NCBI RefSeq assembly: GCF_029893635.1
Contig: NZ_JARXYR010000002.1
Location: 1,711,001-1,775,000, forward strand
DNA from: Variovorax sp. TBS-050B
GTDB taxonomy: Bacteria > Pseudomonadota > Gammaproteobacteria > Burkholderiales > Burkholderiaceae_C
Direction: 5' to 3'
DNA: 64,000 nucleotides
Part shown: in pieces, positions 36,023-44,214 of the stretch
Position numbering within the stretch: the stretch's first letter is position 1
Layout of the letters: each line of letters begins with the position of its first letter
The notes under the pieces: model-generated
Databases searched by the model: none
What the model saw: the letters and a program-made list of their open reading frames with translations, nothing else
Told to the model about the DNA's origin: nothing
Translations under genes and position numbers: made by a program

Positions 36023-36164
36023 TCTGCCCACTCGCGAACGGGCCAAGCTCGTACTGCCGAGGGTCCGAGGAGACAAGTTTCCGGTCAACAAGAAAAATCC
36101 TGAAGGCTTCCACTTCGAGAAGCCGTATCGAACTTGAAAGGCGCCGCTGGTCGGCGCCTTTTTT
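36023..36164 (+). ncRNA. Candidate small RNA ending in a strong terminator
   Basis: The 373-base spacer at 35868-36240 has no convincing gene, yet ends in a strong rightward terminator. The nearest rightward gene ends 570 bases upstream with a leftward gene in between, so a transcript probably starts within the spacer. A GGCTTC/GAAGCC hairpin (near 36105-36124) precedes the terminator. TAAAGT at 36017-36022 is a possible -10 box; the -35 is unclear and the 5' end is a guess. I cannot assign it to a known RNA family. Confidence 0.35.
36137..36164 (+). terminator. Rho-independent terminator without an upstream gene
   Basis: The stem AAAGGCGCCG (36137-36146) pairs with CGGCGCCTTT (36152-36161) around loop CTGGT, and T residues run to 36164. 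This is the strongest terminator-like structure I see on the plus strand. It lies 77 bases before the TauE-family gene and does not serve any visible plus-strand gene. Confidence 0.85.
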
Positions 36165-36240
36165 ATGGGCGTCCGCGCCGCCGTCCTGCGCCGGCTTGAA
36201 GCTCCTGTTTTTGTAGCAAGCGGATGCGACAATCCGGCGC

Positions 36241-36999
36241 ATGGAAATGCTGGTGGTCACGGGCGCCTCGCTGCTCGCGGGTTTCGTCGATTCGATCGTG
36301 GGCGGCGGGGGACTGATCCTCGTGCCGGCCCTCTTCGCCGTGTTTCCGGGCGCACCGCCCGCCACCCTGCTCGGCACCAACAAGAGTGCGTCGATCTGGG
36401 GCACGGCGGCCGCGGCGGCGCAGTTCAGCCAGCGGGTGCAGATGCGCTGGGGCGCGCTCTGGCCTGCGGCGGTGCTCGGCTTCGCGGGATCGATGCTCGG
36501 CGCCTGGGGCGTGACGCTGTTTCCGGGCGACTTCCTGCGCCGTGCGCTGCCGCTGGTGCTGCTCGGCGTGCTGATCTACACGCTGGCGCGCAAGGACCTG
36601 GGCCGGCACCATGTGCCGCGCTTCGCCGGCCGCGCCGAGACGCTGGCCGCCTGCGCGATCGGCTTCTCGATCGGTCTCTACGACGGCTTCTTCGGCCCTG
36701 GCGCGGGCAGCTTCCTGGTCTTCCTGTTCGTGCGCTGGATGGGCTACGACTTCCTCAATGCGTCGGCATCGGCCAAGATCATCAACACGCTCACCAACGC
36801 CGCGGCCCTGCTGCTGCTCGCGCTCAAGGGCCATGTGTGGTGGCACTACGGACTGGTGATGGCGGTCGCGAACGTGGCGGGCAGCCTGCTGGGCACGCGC
36901 GTGGCGCTGAAGCACGGGGCCGGGTTCGTGCGGGTGGTGTTCATCGTGGTCGTGAGCGCGCTGATCCTGAAGACCGCCTACGACGCATTCCTCAAATAG
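36241..36999 (+). CDS. TauE/SafE-family membrane protein
   Basis: A sulfite-exporter-type integral membrane protein of 252 residues, with about seven to eight membrane segments. The family repeats are visible: [18 protein letters not shown] and LLGTNKSAS at the N-terminus, and [21 protein letters not shown] in the second half. The substrate is unknown; members move sulfite, sulfonates or other organic anions. It is followed 28 bases later by chrA, with which it may be co-transcribed. Confidence 0.92.
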   Translation: MEMLVVTGASLLAGFVDSIVGGGGLILVPALFAVFPGAPPATLLGTNKSASIWGTAAAAAQFSQRVQMRWGALWPAAVLGFAGSMLGAWGVTLFPGDFLRRALPLVLLGVLIYTLARKDLGRHHVPRFAGRAETLAACAIGFSIGLYDGFFGPGAGSFLVFLFVRWMGYDFLNASASAKIINTLTNAAALLLLALKGHVWWHYGLVMAVANVAGSLLGTRVALKHGAGFVRVVFIVVVSALILKTAYDAFLK

Positions 37000-37027
37000 C
37001 AATACGCAAGAGAGAGAAAGTCCCCCC

Positions 37028-38383
37028 ATGGCACAGCAGCCGCATCCGCAGTCCCTCGAAGCTCCCGCGGCCGTCGGTTTCTGGGAGGCCTTCGCCTACT
37101 GGCTCAAGCTCGGCTTCATCAGCTTCGGCGGCCCGGCGGGGCAGATCGCGCTGATGCACCAGGAACTGGTCGAGCGCCGGCGCTGGATCTCGGAGAAGCG
37201 CTTCCTGCATGCGCTGAACTACTGCATGCTGCTGCCCGGGCCGGAGGCGCAGCAGCTCGCCACCTACATCGGCTGGCTCATGCACCGCACCTGGGGCGGC
37301 CTCGCGGCCGGCGTGCTCTTCGTGCTGCCTTCGCTCTTCATCCTGATCGCACTGTCGTGGGCCTACATGGCCTATGGCCAGGTGCCCGCGGTGGCGGGGC
37401 TGCTCTACGGCGTCAAGCCGGCGGTGACGGCGATCGTGCTGTTCGCCGCCTGGCGCATCGGCTCGCGGGTGCTCAAGAACGCGTGGCTGTGGGCGATCGC
37501 GGTGGCTGCGTTCGTCGCGATCTTCGCGCTGCGCCTGCCGTTTCCGCTGATCGTGCTGTCGGCCGGCCTGGTCGGCTACGTTGGCAGCCGCTTCGCGCCC
37601 GCGGCCTTCGCGCCGGGCGGCGGGCATGGCGCGGCCGCGGCATCGGGCGGTGCGGCGCTGATCGACGACGACACGCCCACGCCGCCGCATGCGCGCTTCG
37701 GCTGGGGCCGCTTCGCGCGCGTGCTCGCGGTGTTCCTCGCGTTGTGGCTCGGCGCGCTGGGCGCGCTGGCCGCGCTCTTCGGCTGGCAGGGTGCGCTCAC
37801 GCAGATGGGCTGGTTCTTCACCAAGGCCGCGCTCCTGACCTTCGGCGGCGCCTACGCCGTGCTGCCCTACGTGTTCCAGGGCGCGGTCGACCACTATCAC
37901 TGGCTCACGGCCACGCAGATGATCGACGGCCTGGCGCTCGGCGAGACCACGCCCGGCCCGCTGATCATGGTGGTGTCGTTCGTGGGCTTCGTCGGCGGCT
38001 GGGGGCAGGCCCTCTTCGGCCCGCAGGCGCTCTTCGCCTCCGGCGCGGCAGCGGCGGCGGTGGTGACCTTCTTCACCTTCCTGCCGTCGTTCCTGTTCAT
38101 TCTGCTGGGCGGCCCCTTCATCGAGTCCACCCACGGCAAGCTCAAGTTCACCGCCCCGCTCACGGCCATCACCGCCGCCGTCGTCGGCGTGATCGTCAAC
38201 CTCGCGGTCTTCTTCGCCTACCACGTACTCTGGCCGAAGGGCCTCACCGGCCCCTTCGAACTCCCCTCCGCCGTCATCGGCATCCTCGCAGCCATCGCGC
38301 TCTTCCGCTTCAAGGCCGGCGTCATCCCCGTGGTGCTCGGCAGCGCGCTCGTCGGCATGACCTGGCAACTGCTGATGCGCTGA
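37028..38383 (+). CDS. chrA: Chromate efflux transporter ChrA
   Basis: A CHR-family transporter of 451 residues (long, two-domain form). Each half has a CHR signature: [21 protein letters not shown] and [23 protein letters not shown] in the first, [16 protein letters not shown] and [22 protein letters not shown] in the second. It would export chromate from the cytoplasm. No chrB regulator is adjacent. The ribosome-binding stretch AGAGAGAAAG precedes the ATG. Confidence 0.94.
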   Translation: MAQQPHPQSLEAPAAVGFWEAFAYWLKLGFISFGGPAGQIALMHQELVERRRWISEKRFLHALNYCMLLPGPEAQQLATYIGWLMHRTWGGLAAGVLFVLPSLFILIALSWAYMAYGQVPAVAGLLYGVKPAVTAIVLFAAWRIGSRVLKNAWLWAIAVAAFVAIFALRLPFPLIVLSAGLVGYVGSRFAPAAFAPGGGHGAAAASGGAALIDDDTPTPPHARFGWGRFARVLAVFLALWLGALGALAALFGWQGALTQMGWFFTKAALLTFGGAYAVLPYVFQGAVDHYHWLTATQMIDGLALGETTPGPLIMVVSFVGFVGGWGQALFGPQALFASGAAAAAVVTFFTFLPSFLFILLGGPFIESTHGKLKFTAPLTAITAAVVGVIVNLAVFFAYHVLWPKGLTGPFELPSAVIGILAAIALFRFKAGVIPVVLGSALVGMTWQLLMR

Positions 38384-38417
38384 TCCAGCGTCTTACCAAG
38401 GCCAGGGCGCCAAGCCA

Positions 38418-38509
38418 GAAACACCGCGGAACCGGCTTAGCCGGGCCGCAGGTGTTGCCCCCTCGAGGGGGGAGTCGAGCGACACGAAGTGCGCGAGGGA
38501 CGGGGGTGG
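38418..38509 (+). repeat. Stop-codon-adjacent repeat element, copy 3
   Basis: The main hairpin is 38420-38456, closed by AACACC/GGTGTT with inner CCGGC/GCCGG and the triloop TTA. It is followed by a CCCCC/GGGGG hairpin (loop TCGA) and CACGAAGTG. The tail ends two bases from the tctA stop codon at 38512. Relative to tctA it has the same orientation as the other two copies have to mreB and the Bug-protein gene. On the other side lies the convergent chrA stop. Confidence 0.85.
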
Positions 38510-38511
38510 GT

Positions 38512-40023
38512 TCAGTCCTCGACGAAGGCTTCTTCGCGCTTGGCCTTGATCGACGGCAGCAGCACGATGCCCAGCAGCGCCAGCGCGGCCAGCAGCAGGC
38601 CCGCCGAGAGCGGCCGCGTGACGAACACGCTCCAGGTGCCGCGCGACAGCAGCAGCGCGCGGCGCAGGTTCTCTTCCATCATCGGCCCGAGGATGAAGCC
38701 CAGCAGCAGCGGCGCGGGCTCGGTGCGCAGCTTGAGGAACAGATAGCCCACGAAGCCGAAGATCGCCACCATCCACACGTCGAAGGTGTTGTTGTTGGTC
38801 GAGTACACGCCGATGGCGCAGAACAGCACGATGGCCGGGAACAGGAACTTGTAGGGCACCGTCAGCAGCTTGATCCACATGCCGATCAGCGGCAGGTTCA
38901 GCACGATCAGCATCGCGTTGCCGATCCACATCGAGGCGATCAGGCCCCAGAACAGCTCGGGGTTGCTGGTCATCACCTGCGGGCCGGGCTGGATGTTGTG
39001 GATGGTCATCGCGCCCACCATCAGCGCCATCACCGCGTTGGGCGGAATGCCCAGCGTCAGGAGCGGGATGAACGAGGTCTGCGCGCCGGCGTTGTTGGCC
39101 GATTCGGGCGAGGCCACGCCGCGGATGTTGCCCTTGCCGAAGGCGACTTCGCCGGGGCTCATCTTGACCTTCTTCTCGAGCGCGTAGGCCGCGAAGGCCG
39201 CGAGCAGCGCACCGCCGCCCGGCAGGATGCCGAGCGCCGAACCGAGCGTGGTGCCGCGCAGCACCGCGGGCGCCATGCGCTTGAAGTCGTCCTTGGTGGG
39301 CCACAGGCCCTTGACCTTGCTCGTGAACACCTCGCGCTCGTCGTCGGGCTGCGAGAGGTTGCCGATGATCTCGCCGTAGCCGAACACGCCCATGGCGATC
39401 ACCACGAAGCCGATGCCGTCGGTCAGTTCGGGAATGTCGAAGCTGAAGCGCGCGACGCCCGAATTCACGTCGGTGCCGACGAGGCCGAGCAGCAGGCCGA
39501 GCACGATCATGCCGATGGCCTTGAGCAGCGAGCCCGAGGCCAACACCACCGCGCCGATCAGGCCCAGCACCATCAGCGAGAAATACTCGGCCGGGCCGAA
39601 CTTGAAGGCCAGCTCGGTCAGCGGCGGCGCAAAAGCCGCGAGGATCAGCGTGCCCACGCAGCCGGCGAAGAACGAGCCCAGGCCGGCCGCCGCGAGGGCA
39701 GGGCCGGCGCGGCCCTGCCGCGCCATCTGGTAGCCGTCGATGCAGGTCACCACCGAGGATGATTCGCCCGGCAGGTTGACCAGGATCGCCGTGGTCGAGC
39801 CGCCGTACTGCGCGCCGTAGTAGATGCCGGCGAGCATGATCAGCGCCGACACGGGCGGCAGCGCGTAGGTGGCGGGCAGCAGCATCGCGATGGTCGCGAC
39901 CGGGCCGATGCCCGGCAGCACGCCGATCAGCGTGCCGAGAATGCAGCCGACCAGGCAATAGAGCAGGTTGGTGAAGGTGAAGGCGACGCCGAAGCCGGTC
40001 GCGAGGTTGTGGAACAGTTCCAT
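38512..40023 (-). CDS. tctA: Tripartite tricarboxylate transporter large membrane subunit TctA
   Basis: The large permease of a TTT-type carboxylate importer, 503 residues with about 10-12 membrane segments. Family motifs include GVLPGIGPVATIAMLLPATY, YGAQYGGSTTAILVNLPGES and ILPGGGALLAAFAAYALEKK. It works with TctB (upstream) and a periplasmic TctC/Bug protein. No TctC lies beside it; the only one in the window is at 7438-8409. Confidence 0.95.
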   Translation of the reverse strand: MELFHNLATGFGVAFTFTNLLYCLVGCILGTLIGVLPGIGPVATIAMLLPATYALPPVSALIMLAGIYYGAQYGGSTTAILVNLPGESSSVVTCIDGYQMARQGRAGPALAAAGLGSFFAGCVGTLILAAFAPPLTELAFKFGPAEYFSLMVLGLIGAVVLASGSLLKAIGMIVLGLLLGLVGTDVNSGVARFSFDIPELTDGIGFVVIAMGVFGYGEIIGNLSQPDDEREVFTSKVKGLWPTKDDFKRMAPAVLRGTTLGSALGILPGGGALLAAFAAYALEKKVKMSPGEVAFGKGNIRGVASPESANNAGAQTSFIPLLTLGIPPNAVMALMVGAMTIHNIQPGPQVMTSNPELFWGLIASMWIGNAMLIVLNLPLIGMWIKLLTVPYKFLFPAIVLFCAIGVYSTNNNTFDVWMVAIFGFVGYLFLKLRTEPAPLLLGFILGPMMEENLRRALLLSRGTWSVFVTRPLSAGLLLAALALLGIVLLPSIKAKREEAFVED

Positions 40024-40042
40024 GATGATCCTGCGCTCCCGG

Positions 40043-40531
40043 TCAGGCCGAAATGAAGGTCGGCCAGACCTGGATCTGGAGCTTGAGCGCCCAGATGAAG
40101 GCCACGTAGCTGCCGGCGGCGAGGATGGTCGCGAGCACCAGCACGTCGCGCAGCTTGAACTGCGTGCCGGCCAGGCTCGAGATGATCACCAGCGCATAGA
40201 TCGCGATGATCATGCCCATGGCCGGCAGGCCGATGCTCGGCAGGCCGCCGAGCAGCACGCCGAACGCGAGGTTGGCGCCGAGCACGAAGGCCAGCGGCCG
40301 CCATGCCCACTTGCCGATGGGCGCGCCATCGGCGGTTTCCACCACCATCGCCTGGAACATGATGCCCGCGCCCAGCACGGCCAGCAGAATGCCCAGCATG
40401 AGCGGGAAGTACCCCGGCCCCATGCGCGCGCCGTCCCCGATGGTGTAGCTGGTGGCGCCGATGGCGAAAGTGCCGCCCACGGCTGTGAACATGACTCCCG
40501 AGAAGAAGTCAGCCTGACTCTTGATACGCAT
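40043..40531 (-). CDS. tctB: Tripartite tricarboxylate transporter small membrane subunit TctB
   Basis: The small permease subunit, 162 residues with four membrane segments, beginning MRIKSQADFFSGVMF. The GPGYFPLMLG motif is typical of TctB. The ATG at 40531 is chosen because a GAGGG ribosome-binding site lies eight bases upstream. That site is inside an 8-bp hairpin arm (40537-40566). A longer frame upstream runs through non-coding sequence. Confidence 0.92.
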   Translation of the reverse strand: MRIKSQADFFSGVMFTAVGGTFAIGATSYTIGDGARMGPGYFPLMLGILLAVLGAGIMFQAMVVETADGAPIGKWAWRPLAFVLGANLAFGVLLGGLPSIGLPAMGMIIAIYALVIISSLAGTQFKLRDVLVLATILAAGSYVAFIWALKLQIQVWPTFISA

Positions 40532-40536
40532 TGTCT

Positions 40537-40566
40537 CGACCCTCTTGATTGGACGGGTGAGGGTCG
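40537..40566 (-). promoter_or_regulatory. Hairpin masking the tctB ribosome-binding site
   Basis: In the leftward mRNA, CGACCCTC (40559-40566) pairs perfectly with GAGGGTCG (40537-40544) around a 14-base loop. The 3' arm contains GAGGG, the only good ribosome-binding site for tctB, eight bases before its ATG. The fold would block translation until it is melted or bound. It could also be an operator palindrome for an unknown repressor. Confidence 0.5.
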
Positions 40567-40650
40567 CTTCCGGCGCCTGACCGCTGGCTGACCGGGGCGT
40601 AAGGACAAATGCGTACCTGACCTCCCGCTGAATGCGGGGGGCCGGAAACG

Positions 40651-40675
40651 AAAAAAGCTCCCGAAGGAGCTTTTT
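40651..40675 (-). terminator. Rho-independent terminator after the RRM protein gene
   Basis: On the minus strand the stem GCTCC/GGAGC closes a TTCG tetraloop and is followed by six T residues. A-T pairs extend the stem. It starts 33 bases after the RRM gene stop. It can also work in the plus direction, but no plus-strand gene precedes it. Confidence 0.85.
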
Positions 40676-40708
40676 CATGGGAGCGCGAACGCTCCAGGGT
40701 GCGTGGGC

Positions 40709-41107
40709 TCAGTAGCCGCCGCGGCCACCGCCGCCGCCGTAGCCACCGCCGCCACCGCTGCGGCCACCACCGCCGCCGCCGTAGCCGCCGCCACCACCGC
40801 CGTAGCCACCACCGCCGCCGCCGTAGCCGCCGCCGCCACCGGTGCGGGGGGGACGTGCTTCCATCGGACGGGCTTCATTCACCGTCAGGGCACGGCCCTG
40901 GAACGAATGGCCGTTCATGGCTTCGATGGCCGCGAGTGCCTCGGCGTCCGAGCCCATTTCGACGAAGCCAAAGCCCTTCGAACGGCCGGTGTCGCGTTCC
41001 ATCATGACCTTGGCGCTGACGATCGAGCCGAACTCGCCGAAAGCCTGTTCCAGGTCGTTGTCACGCACGGAGTAGGCGAGGTTGCCTACGTAAAGTTTCT
41101 TGCCCAT
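40709..41107 (-). CDS. Glycine-rich RNA-binding protein with one RRM domain
   Basis: A 132-residue protein. The N-terminal RRM (residues 1-80) has RNP2 (LYVGNL) and RNP1 (KGFGFVEM). The C-terminal 45 residues are Gly/Tyr-rich repeats of GGGGGYG type, encoded by a simple GCC/CCG-rich tract at 40712-40848. Such proteins are often cold-induced RNA chaperones. The start MGKKLYVGNL at 41107 fits homology and has GGAG eight bases upstream, itself held in a hairpin (41111-41152). This suggests control at translation. The neighbours (SUI1 factor, DEAD helicase) are also RNA-related. Confidence 0.94.
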   Translation of the reverse strand: MGKKLYVGNLAYSVRDNDLEQAFGEFGSIVSAKVMMERDTGRSKGFGFVEMGSDAEALAAIEAMNGHSFQGRALTVNEARPMEARPPRTGGGGGYGGGGGGYGGGGGGYGGGGGGRSGGGGGYGGGGGRGGY

Positions 41108-41110
41108 GGA

Positions 41111-41152
41111 GGGACTCCTCATTCAAACCAAAAAACAAAGCGATGGAGTCCC
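41111..41152 (-). promoter_or_regulatory. Hairpin masking the RRM gene ribosome-binding site
   Basis: In the leftward mRNA, GGGACTCC (41145-41152) pairs perfectly with GGAGTCCC (41111-41118) across a 26-base, T-rich loop. The 3' arm holds the GGAG ribosome-binding site, three to ten bases before the AUG. Melting, or binding of the RRM protein itself, could control translation. The rest of the 184-base spacer upstream (to 41291) is AT-rich and may hold the promoter. Confidence 0.5.
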
Positions 41153-41291
41153 AGAATCACAACAAACAAAATTGCGCTGTGGCGCGAAACTGACCGATCA
41201 CCGAATTACGTGCACGGGAGGCAAAGCTCGCAGACACGTAGGCTGGATTATCAGTGCCGATTCGGAAAAAGGGCGCCGAATTCCGCGCTTA

Positions 41292-41525
41292 TTACGAAAC
41301 ATCACGTCCGGACGGGCGGTTTCGCAACGGTTCGAGCAGCGCTTTGAGGCCGTTGTGGTCTATTTCATGCATCAGGTGGAGCAGCCGGCCGATTTCCCCT
41401 GCGGGAAAACCCTCGCGCGCAAACCAGGTCAGGTAATTTCCCGGCAAATCGGCGATCAGCGTGCCCTTGTGCTTGCCAAAAGGCATGGCCAGCGTCACCA
41501 GGCGCTGCAGGTCTTCCGGTTTCAT
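41292..41525 (-). CDS. DUF3820 family protein
   Basis: A 77-residue soluble protein with the DUF3820 pattern: MPFGKHKGTLIADLPGNYLTWFAREG, then LLHLMHEIDHNGLKALLEP. Members are small proteins often next to nucleic-acid enzymes; the function is not established. It lies between the RRM gene and the SUI1 factor, all leftward. The ATG at 41525 has no strong ribosome-binding site. Confidence 0.85.
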   Translation of the reverse strand: MKPEDLQRLVTLAMPFGKHKGTLIADLPGNYLTWFAREGFPAGEIGRLLHLMHEIDHNGLKALLEPLRNRPSGRDVS

Positions 41526-41562
41526 GATGCTTTTTTATTCATTCAGGGTCCGGCCGTGGTGC

Positions 41563-41946
41563 TCAGCCGCCGGCGCGCTTGACCGTGTGGCCCTGCTTCG
41601 AGAGCGCCGCGATCACCAGCTCGCGGTGGTCGCCCTGGATCTCGATCGTTCCGTCCTTCACCGTGCCGCCCGAACCGCAGGCCGCCTTGAGCTGCTTGCC
41701 GAGCGCCGCAAGCGCGGCCGCATCGAGCGCGAGGCCCTTGACCACCGTCACGCCCTTGCCCTTTCGGCCCTTGGTCTCGTGCGATACACGCACAATGCCG
41801 TCGGTGGCGGGCGCGCGCGCCTTCGCGAGTTCCCTGCAGCGGCACTGCGCCACCGGCGCGCCGCAGCCGGGGCACATGCGCCCGCCCGCCTCGGTGGAGT
41901 ACACCAGCGTGCTGCTGCCCGGGTTGTTCTTCATCGTCGCTGCCAT
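41563..41946 (-). CDS. SUI1-domain translation factor (YciH-like)
   Basis: A bacterial homologue of eukaryotic eIF1, 127 residues. The SUI1 domain (KGRKGKGVTVVKGLALDAAALAALGKQLK, GSGGTVKDGTIEIQGDHR) is complete. The first 40 residues hold a cysteine cluster (CPGCGAPVAQCRC), which may bind zinc. I chose ATG 41946; an in-frame ATG 12 bases later is possible. It is divergent from the DEAD helicase. Confidence 0.9.
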   Translation of the reverse strand: MAATMKNNPGSSTLVYSTEAGGRMCPGCGAPVAQCRCRELAKARAPATDGIVRVSHETKGRKGKGVTVVKGLALDAAALAALGKQLKAACGSGGTVKDGTIEIQGDHRELVIAALSKQGHTVKRAGG

Positions 41947-42017
41947 TTCCGATCCGCTTTCCTCTTCGGTCCCACTCTTTTCAATTTCCGGATTCAGCCA
42001 TCTTGCCGTCTGCTCAC

Positions 42018-43277
42018 ATGCCCTTCGATTCCCTGGGCCTCGCGCCCGCGCTGGTGCAGGCAGCCACCGACAGCGGCTATGCCGCGCCGACCGCGATCCA
42101 GGTCGCGGCCATTCCCGCGATTCTGCAGGGCCGCGACCTGCGCGGCTGCGCCCAGACCGGCTCGGGCAAGACCGCCGCATTCTCGCTGCCGCTGCTGCAG
42201 CGCCTGGCGGGCGACGCCGCGCAGGCGCCGCGCCGCGTGCGCGCGCTGGTGCTCGTGCCCACGCGCGAACTCGCGGCGCAGGTGGGCGAGAGCATGCGCG
42301 GGCTCGCGCAGCACCTGGACGCGCGGCTGAAGATCGTCGTCGCCTTCGGCGGCGTGTCGATCAACCCGCAGATGATGAGCCTGCGCGGCGGTGCCGACGT
42401 GGTGGTCGCCACGCCGGGCCGGCTGCTCGACCTCGTGGACCACAACGCGCTGCGGCTCGACGCGGTGTCGATGCTGGTGCTCGACGAGGCCGACCGGCTG
42501 TTCGACCTCGGCTTTGCCGAGGAGCTCGGCCGCGTGCTCGCGCTGCTGCCGCAGCGGCGGCAGAACCTGCTGTTCTCCGCGACCTTCCCGCCGGCGATCC
42601 AGGCGCTGGCCGACGGCATGCTGCGCGACCCCGCGATCGTCGACGTGCAGGGCGCGCCGGGCACCGAGCCCGCCATCGTGCAGCGCGTGATCGAGGTCGA
42701 TGCCGGCCGCCGCACCCAGCTGCTGCGCCACCTGCTGAAGCAGCACGAGGGCGAATGGGACCGCGTGCTGGTCTTCGTCGCCACGCAGCATGCGGCGCAG
42801 ACGGTGGCCGAGAAGCTCTACCGCAACGGCATCTACGCCGTGCCCTTCCACGGCGACATCGCGCAGGGCACGCGCAGCGACATCCTGTTCCAGTTCAAGC
42901 AGAGCCGCTGGGACGTGGTGGTCGCCACCGACCTCGCGGCGCGCGGCATCGACATCGCGCAGCTGCCGGTGGTCATCAACTACGACCTGCCGCGCTCGCC
43001 CACCGACTACATCCACCGCATCGGCCGCACCGGCCGCGCGGGCGAGCGCGGCCTCGCGATCAGCTTCGTGAGCGCCGCGACCGAGGCGCATTTCCGGCTC
43101 ATCGAGAAGCGCCAGGGGCTGAGCCTGCCGCGCGAGCGCATCGAAGGCTTCGAGCCGACCGAGGCTGCGCCGCCGCGGGTGGTCGACACCTCGGGCAACG
43201 GCGGCGTCAAGGGCAAGCGGCCCAGCAAGAAGGACAAGCTGCGCGCCGCGGCGGCCAAGGCGCGCGGCGGCGATTGA
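42018..43277 (+). CDS. DEAD-box RNA helicase (RhlE-like)
   Basis: An ATP-dependent RNA helicase of 419 residues. It has a Q-motif near 24-29 (PTAIQ), Walker A AQTGSGKT at 45-52, DEAD at 156-159, SAT in LLFSATFPP, and HRIGRTGRAGERG in domain 2. The C-terminus is a basic Lys/Arg/Ala tail. I chose ATG 42018 over a TTG 15 bases upstream. It is divergent from the SUI1 factor gene. Likely roles are rRNA assembly or mRNA turnover at low temperature. Confidence 0.93.
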   Translation: MPFDSLGLAPALVQAATDSGYAAPTAIQVAAIPAILQGRDLRGCAQTGSGKTAAFSLPLLQRLAGDAAQAPRRVRALVLVPTRELAAQVGESMRGLAQHLDARLKIVVAFGGVSINPQMMSLRGGADVVVATPGRLLDLVDHNALRLDAVSMLVLDEADRLFDLGFAEELGRVLALLPQRRQNLLFSATFPPAIQALADGMLRDPAIVDVQGAPGTEPAIVQRVIEVDAGRRTQLLRHLLKQHEGEWDRVLVFVATQHAAQTVAEKLYRNGIYAVPFHGDIAQGTRSDILFQFKQSRWDVVVATDLAARGIDIAQLPVVINYDLPRSPTDYIHRIGRTGRAGERGLAISFVSAATEAHFRLIEKRQGLSLPRERIEGFEPTEAAPPRVVDTSGNGGVKGKRPSKKDKLRAAAAKARGGD

Positions 43278-43319
43278 TGAGATGCGCCGCGGGGGCGCTG
43301 CCCGGCCTGCGGCGGTCGA

Positions 43320-44093
43320 TCAGCTGGTGCGCACGCGGCGCCCCGCGGCGGGCGCATCCATGCTGTTGCCGGTGATGACCCAGTAGATGAAGATCAGCAC
43401 GGCGCCCGCGGTGCCGAAGACCGTCAGGCCCATGTAGCTGCCGCCGATGGCCAGCGCATCCACGGGCGCGGCGGCGGTGCAGACCATGCTGGCCGCGCTC
43501 ATGCCCACGTAGTGCATGGTGCACACCGCCAGGCCCATCACGAAGGCGGCGCCGATCTGGTGCGGCAGCCGGCGCAGGTTGAAGGCCAGCCACAGCGCGG
43601 CCGCGGCGGCGGTGATCGCGATCGCGACCGAGAGCGCCACGATGGCGAGGTCGAAGTCCATCGAGGCGCGCATGTTCATCGCGAACATGCCCATGTAGTG
43701 CATCACGCACACGCCCAGGCCCGCGAGCAGGCTGCCCGCCAGCCATCCGGAGCGGCTGAACTTGCGCCGGCCGCCCGCGAGGTAGAGCGCGACGCCAGAG
43801 ATCAGGATCGCCGCCACCAGCGACACCACGGTCAGCGGCGCGTTGTACGAGATGCCCACGGGCAGCCGGTAGGCCAGCATGCCGATGAAGTGCATCGACC
43901 AGATGCCGATGCCGCCGAGCGCCACGGCGGCGCAGGCCACGGCCGCGAGGTTCGTGGTGCCGTCCGCGCCCACCATCCGCTTGGCGCAGATCAGCGCCAC
44001 CAGCGATCCCGCGAACGAGATCAGGAACGAGAGCGCCACCAGTCCCAGCGAGTATTCGGGCAACAGCAACTGGCCAACGACGAGGGGGGTCAT
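43320..44093 (-). CDS. MHYT-domain integral membrane sensor
   Basis: A 257-residue protein with seven to eight membrane segments and MHYT-type motifs (SMHFIGM, MHYMGM and MHYVGM). MHYT domains are thought to bind copper and sense diatomic gases or redox state. No GGDEF, EAL or kinase domain follows, so it is a stand-alone sensor or a partner of another protein. The start at 44093 has GGAGA upstream. The spacer upstream is AT-rich. Confidence 0.9.
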   Translation of the reverse strand: MTPLVVGQLLLPEYSLGLVALSFLISFAGSLVALICAKRMVGADGTTNLAAVACAAVALGGIGIWSMHFIGMLAYRLPVGISYNAPLTVVSLVAAILISGVALYLAGGRRKFSRSGWLAGSLLAGLGVCVMHYMGMFAMNMRASMDFDLAIVALSVAIAITAAAAALWLAFNLRRLPHQIGAAFVMGLAVCTMHYVGMSAASMVCTAAAPVDALAIGGSYMGLTVFGTAGAVLIFIYWVITGNSMDAPAAGRRVRTS

Positions 44094-44214
44094 GGGGAAT
44101 CTCCTTCTTGAACAACGCCCCGCCCCTCCGACGCCTTTGTCGGGAAGCGTAACGAGACGTTCGGCGGCGAGTTTGTAATGTTTGTGTGAATAAGTAAACA
44201 GAATTTTGCATTTT

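Noticed and set aside
35995..36216. A 73-codon frame on the plus strand
   Set aside because: It runs straight through the strong terminator hairpin and has no ribosome-binding site or family resemblance.
40712..40848. Repetitive GCC/CCG tract that could be a tandem repeat locus
   Set aside because: It encodes the Gly/Tyr-rich tail of the RRM protein, so protein composition explains it.
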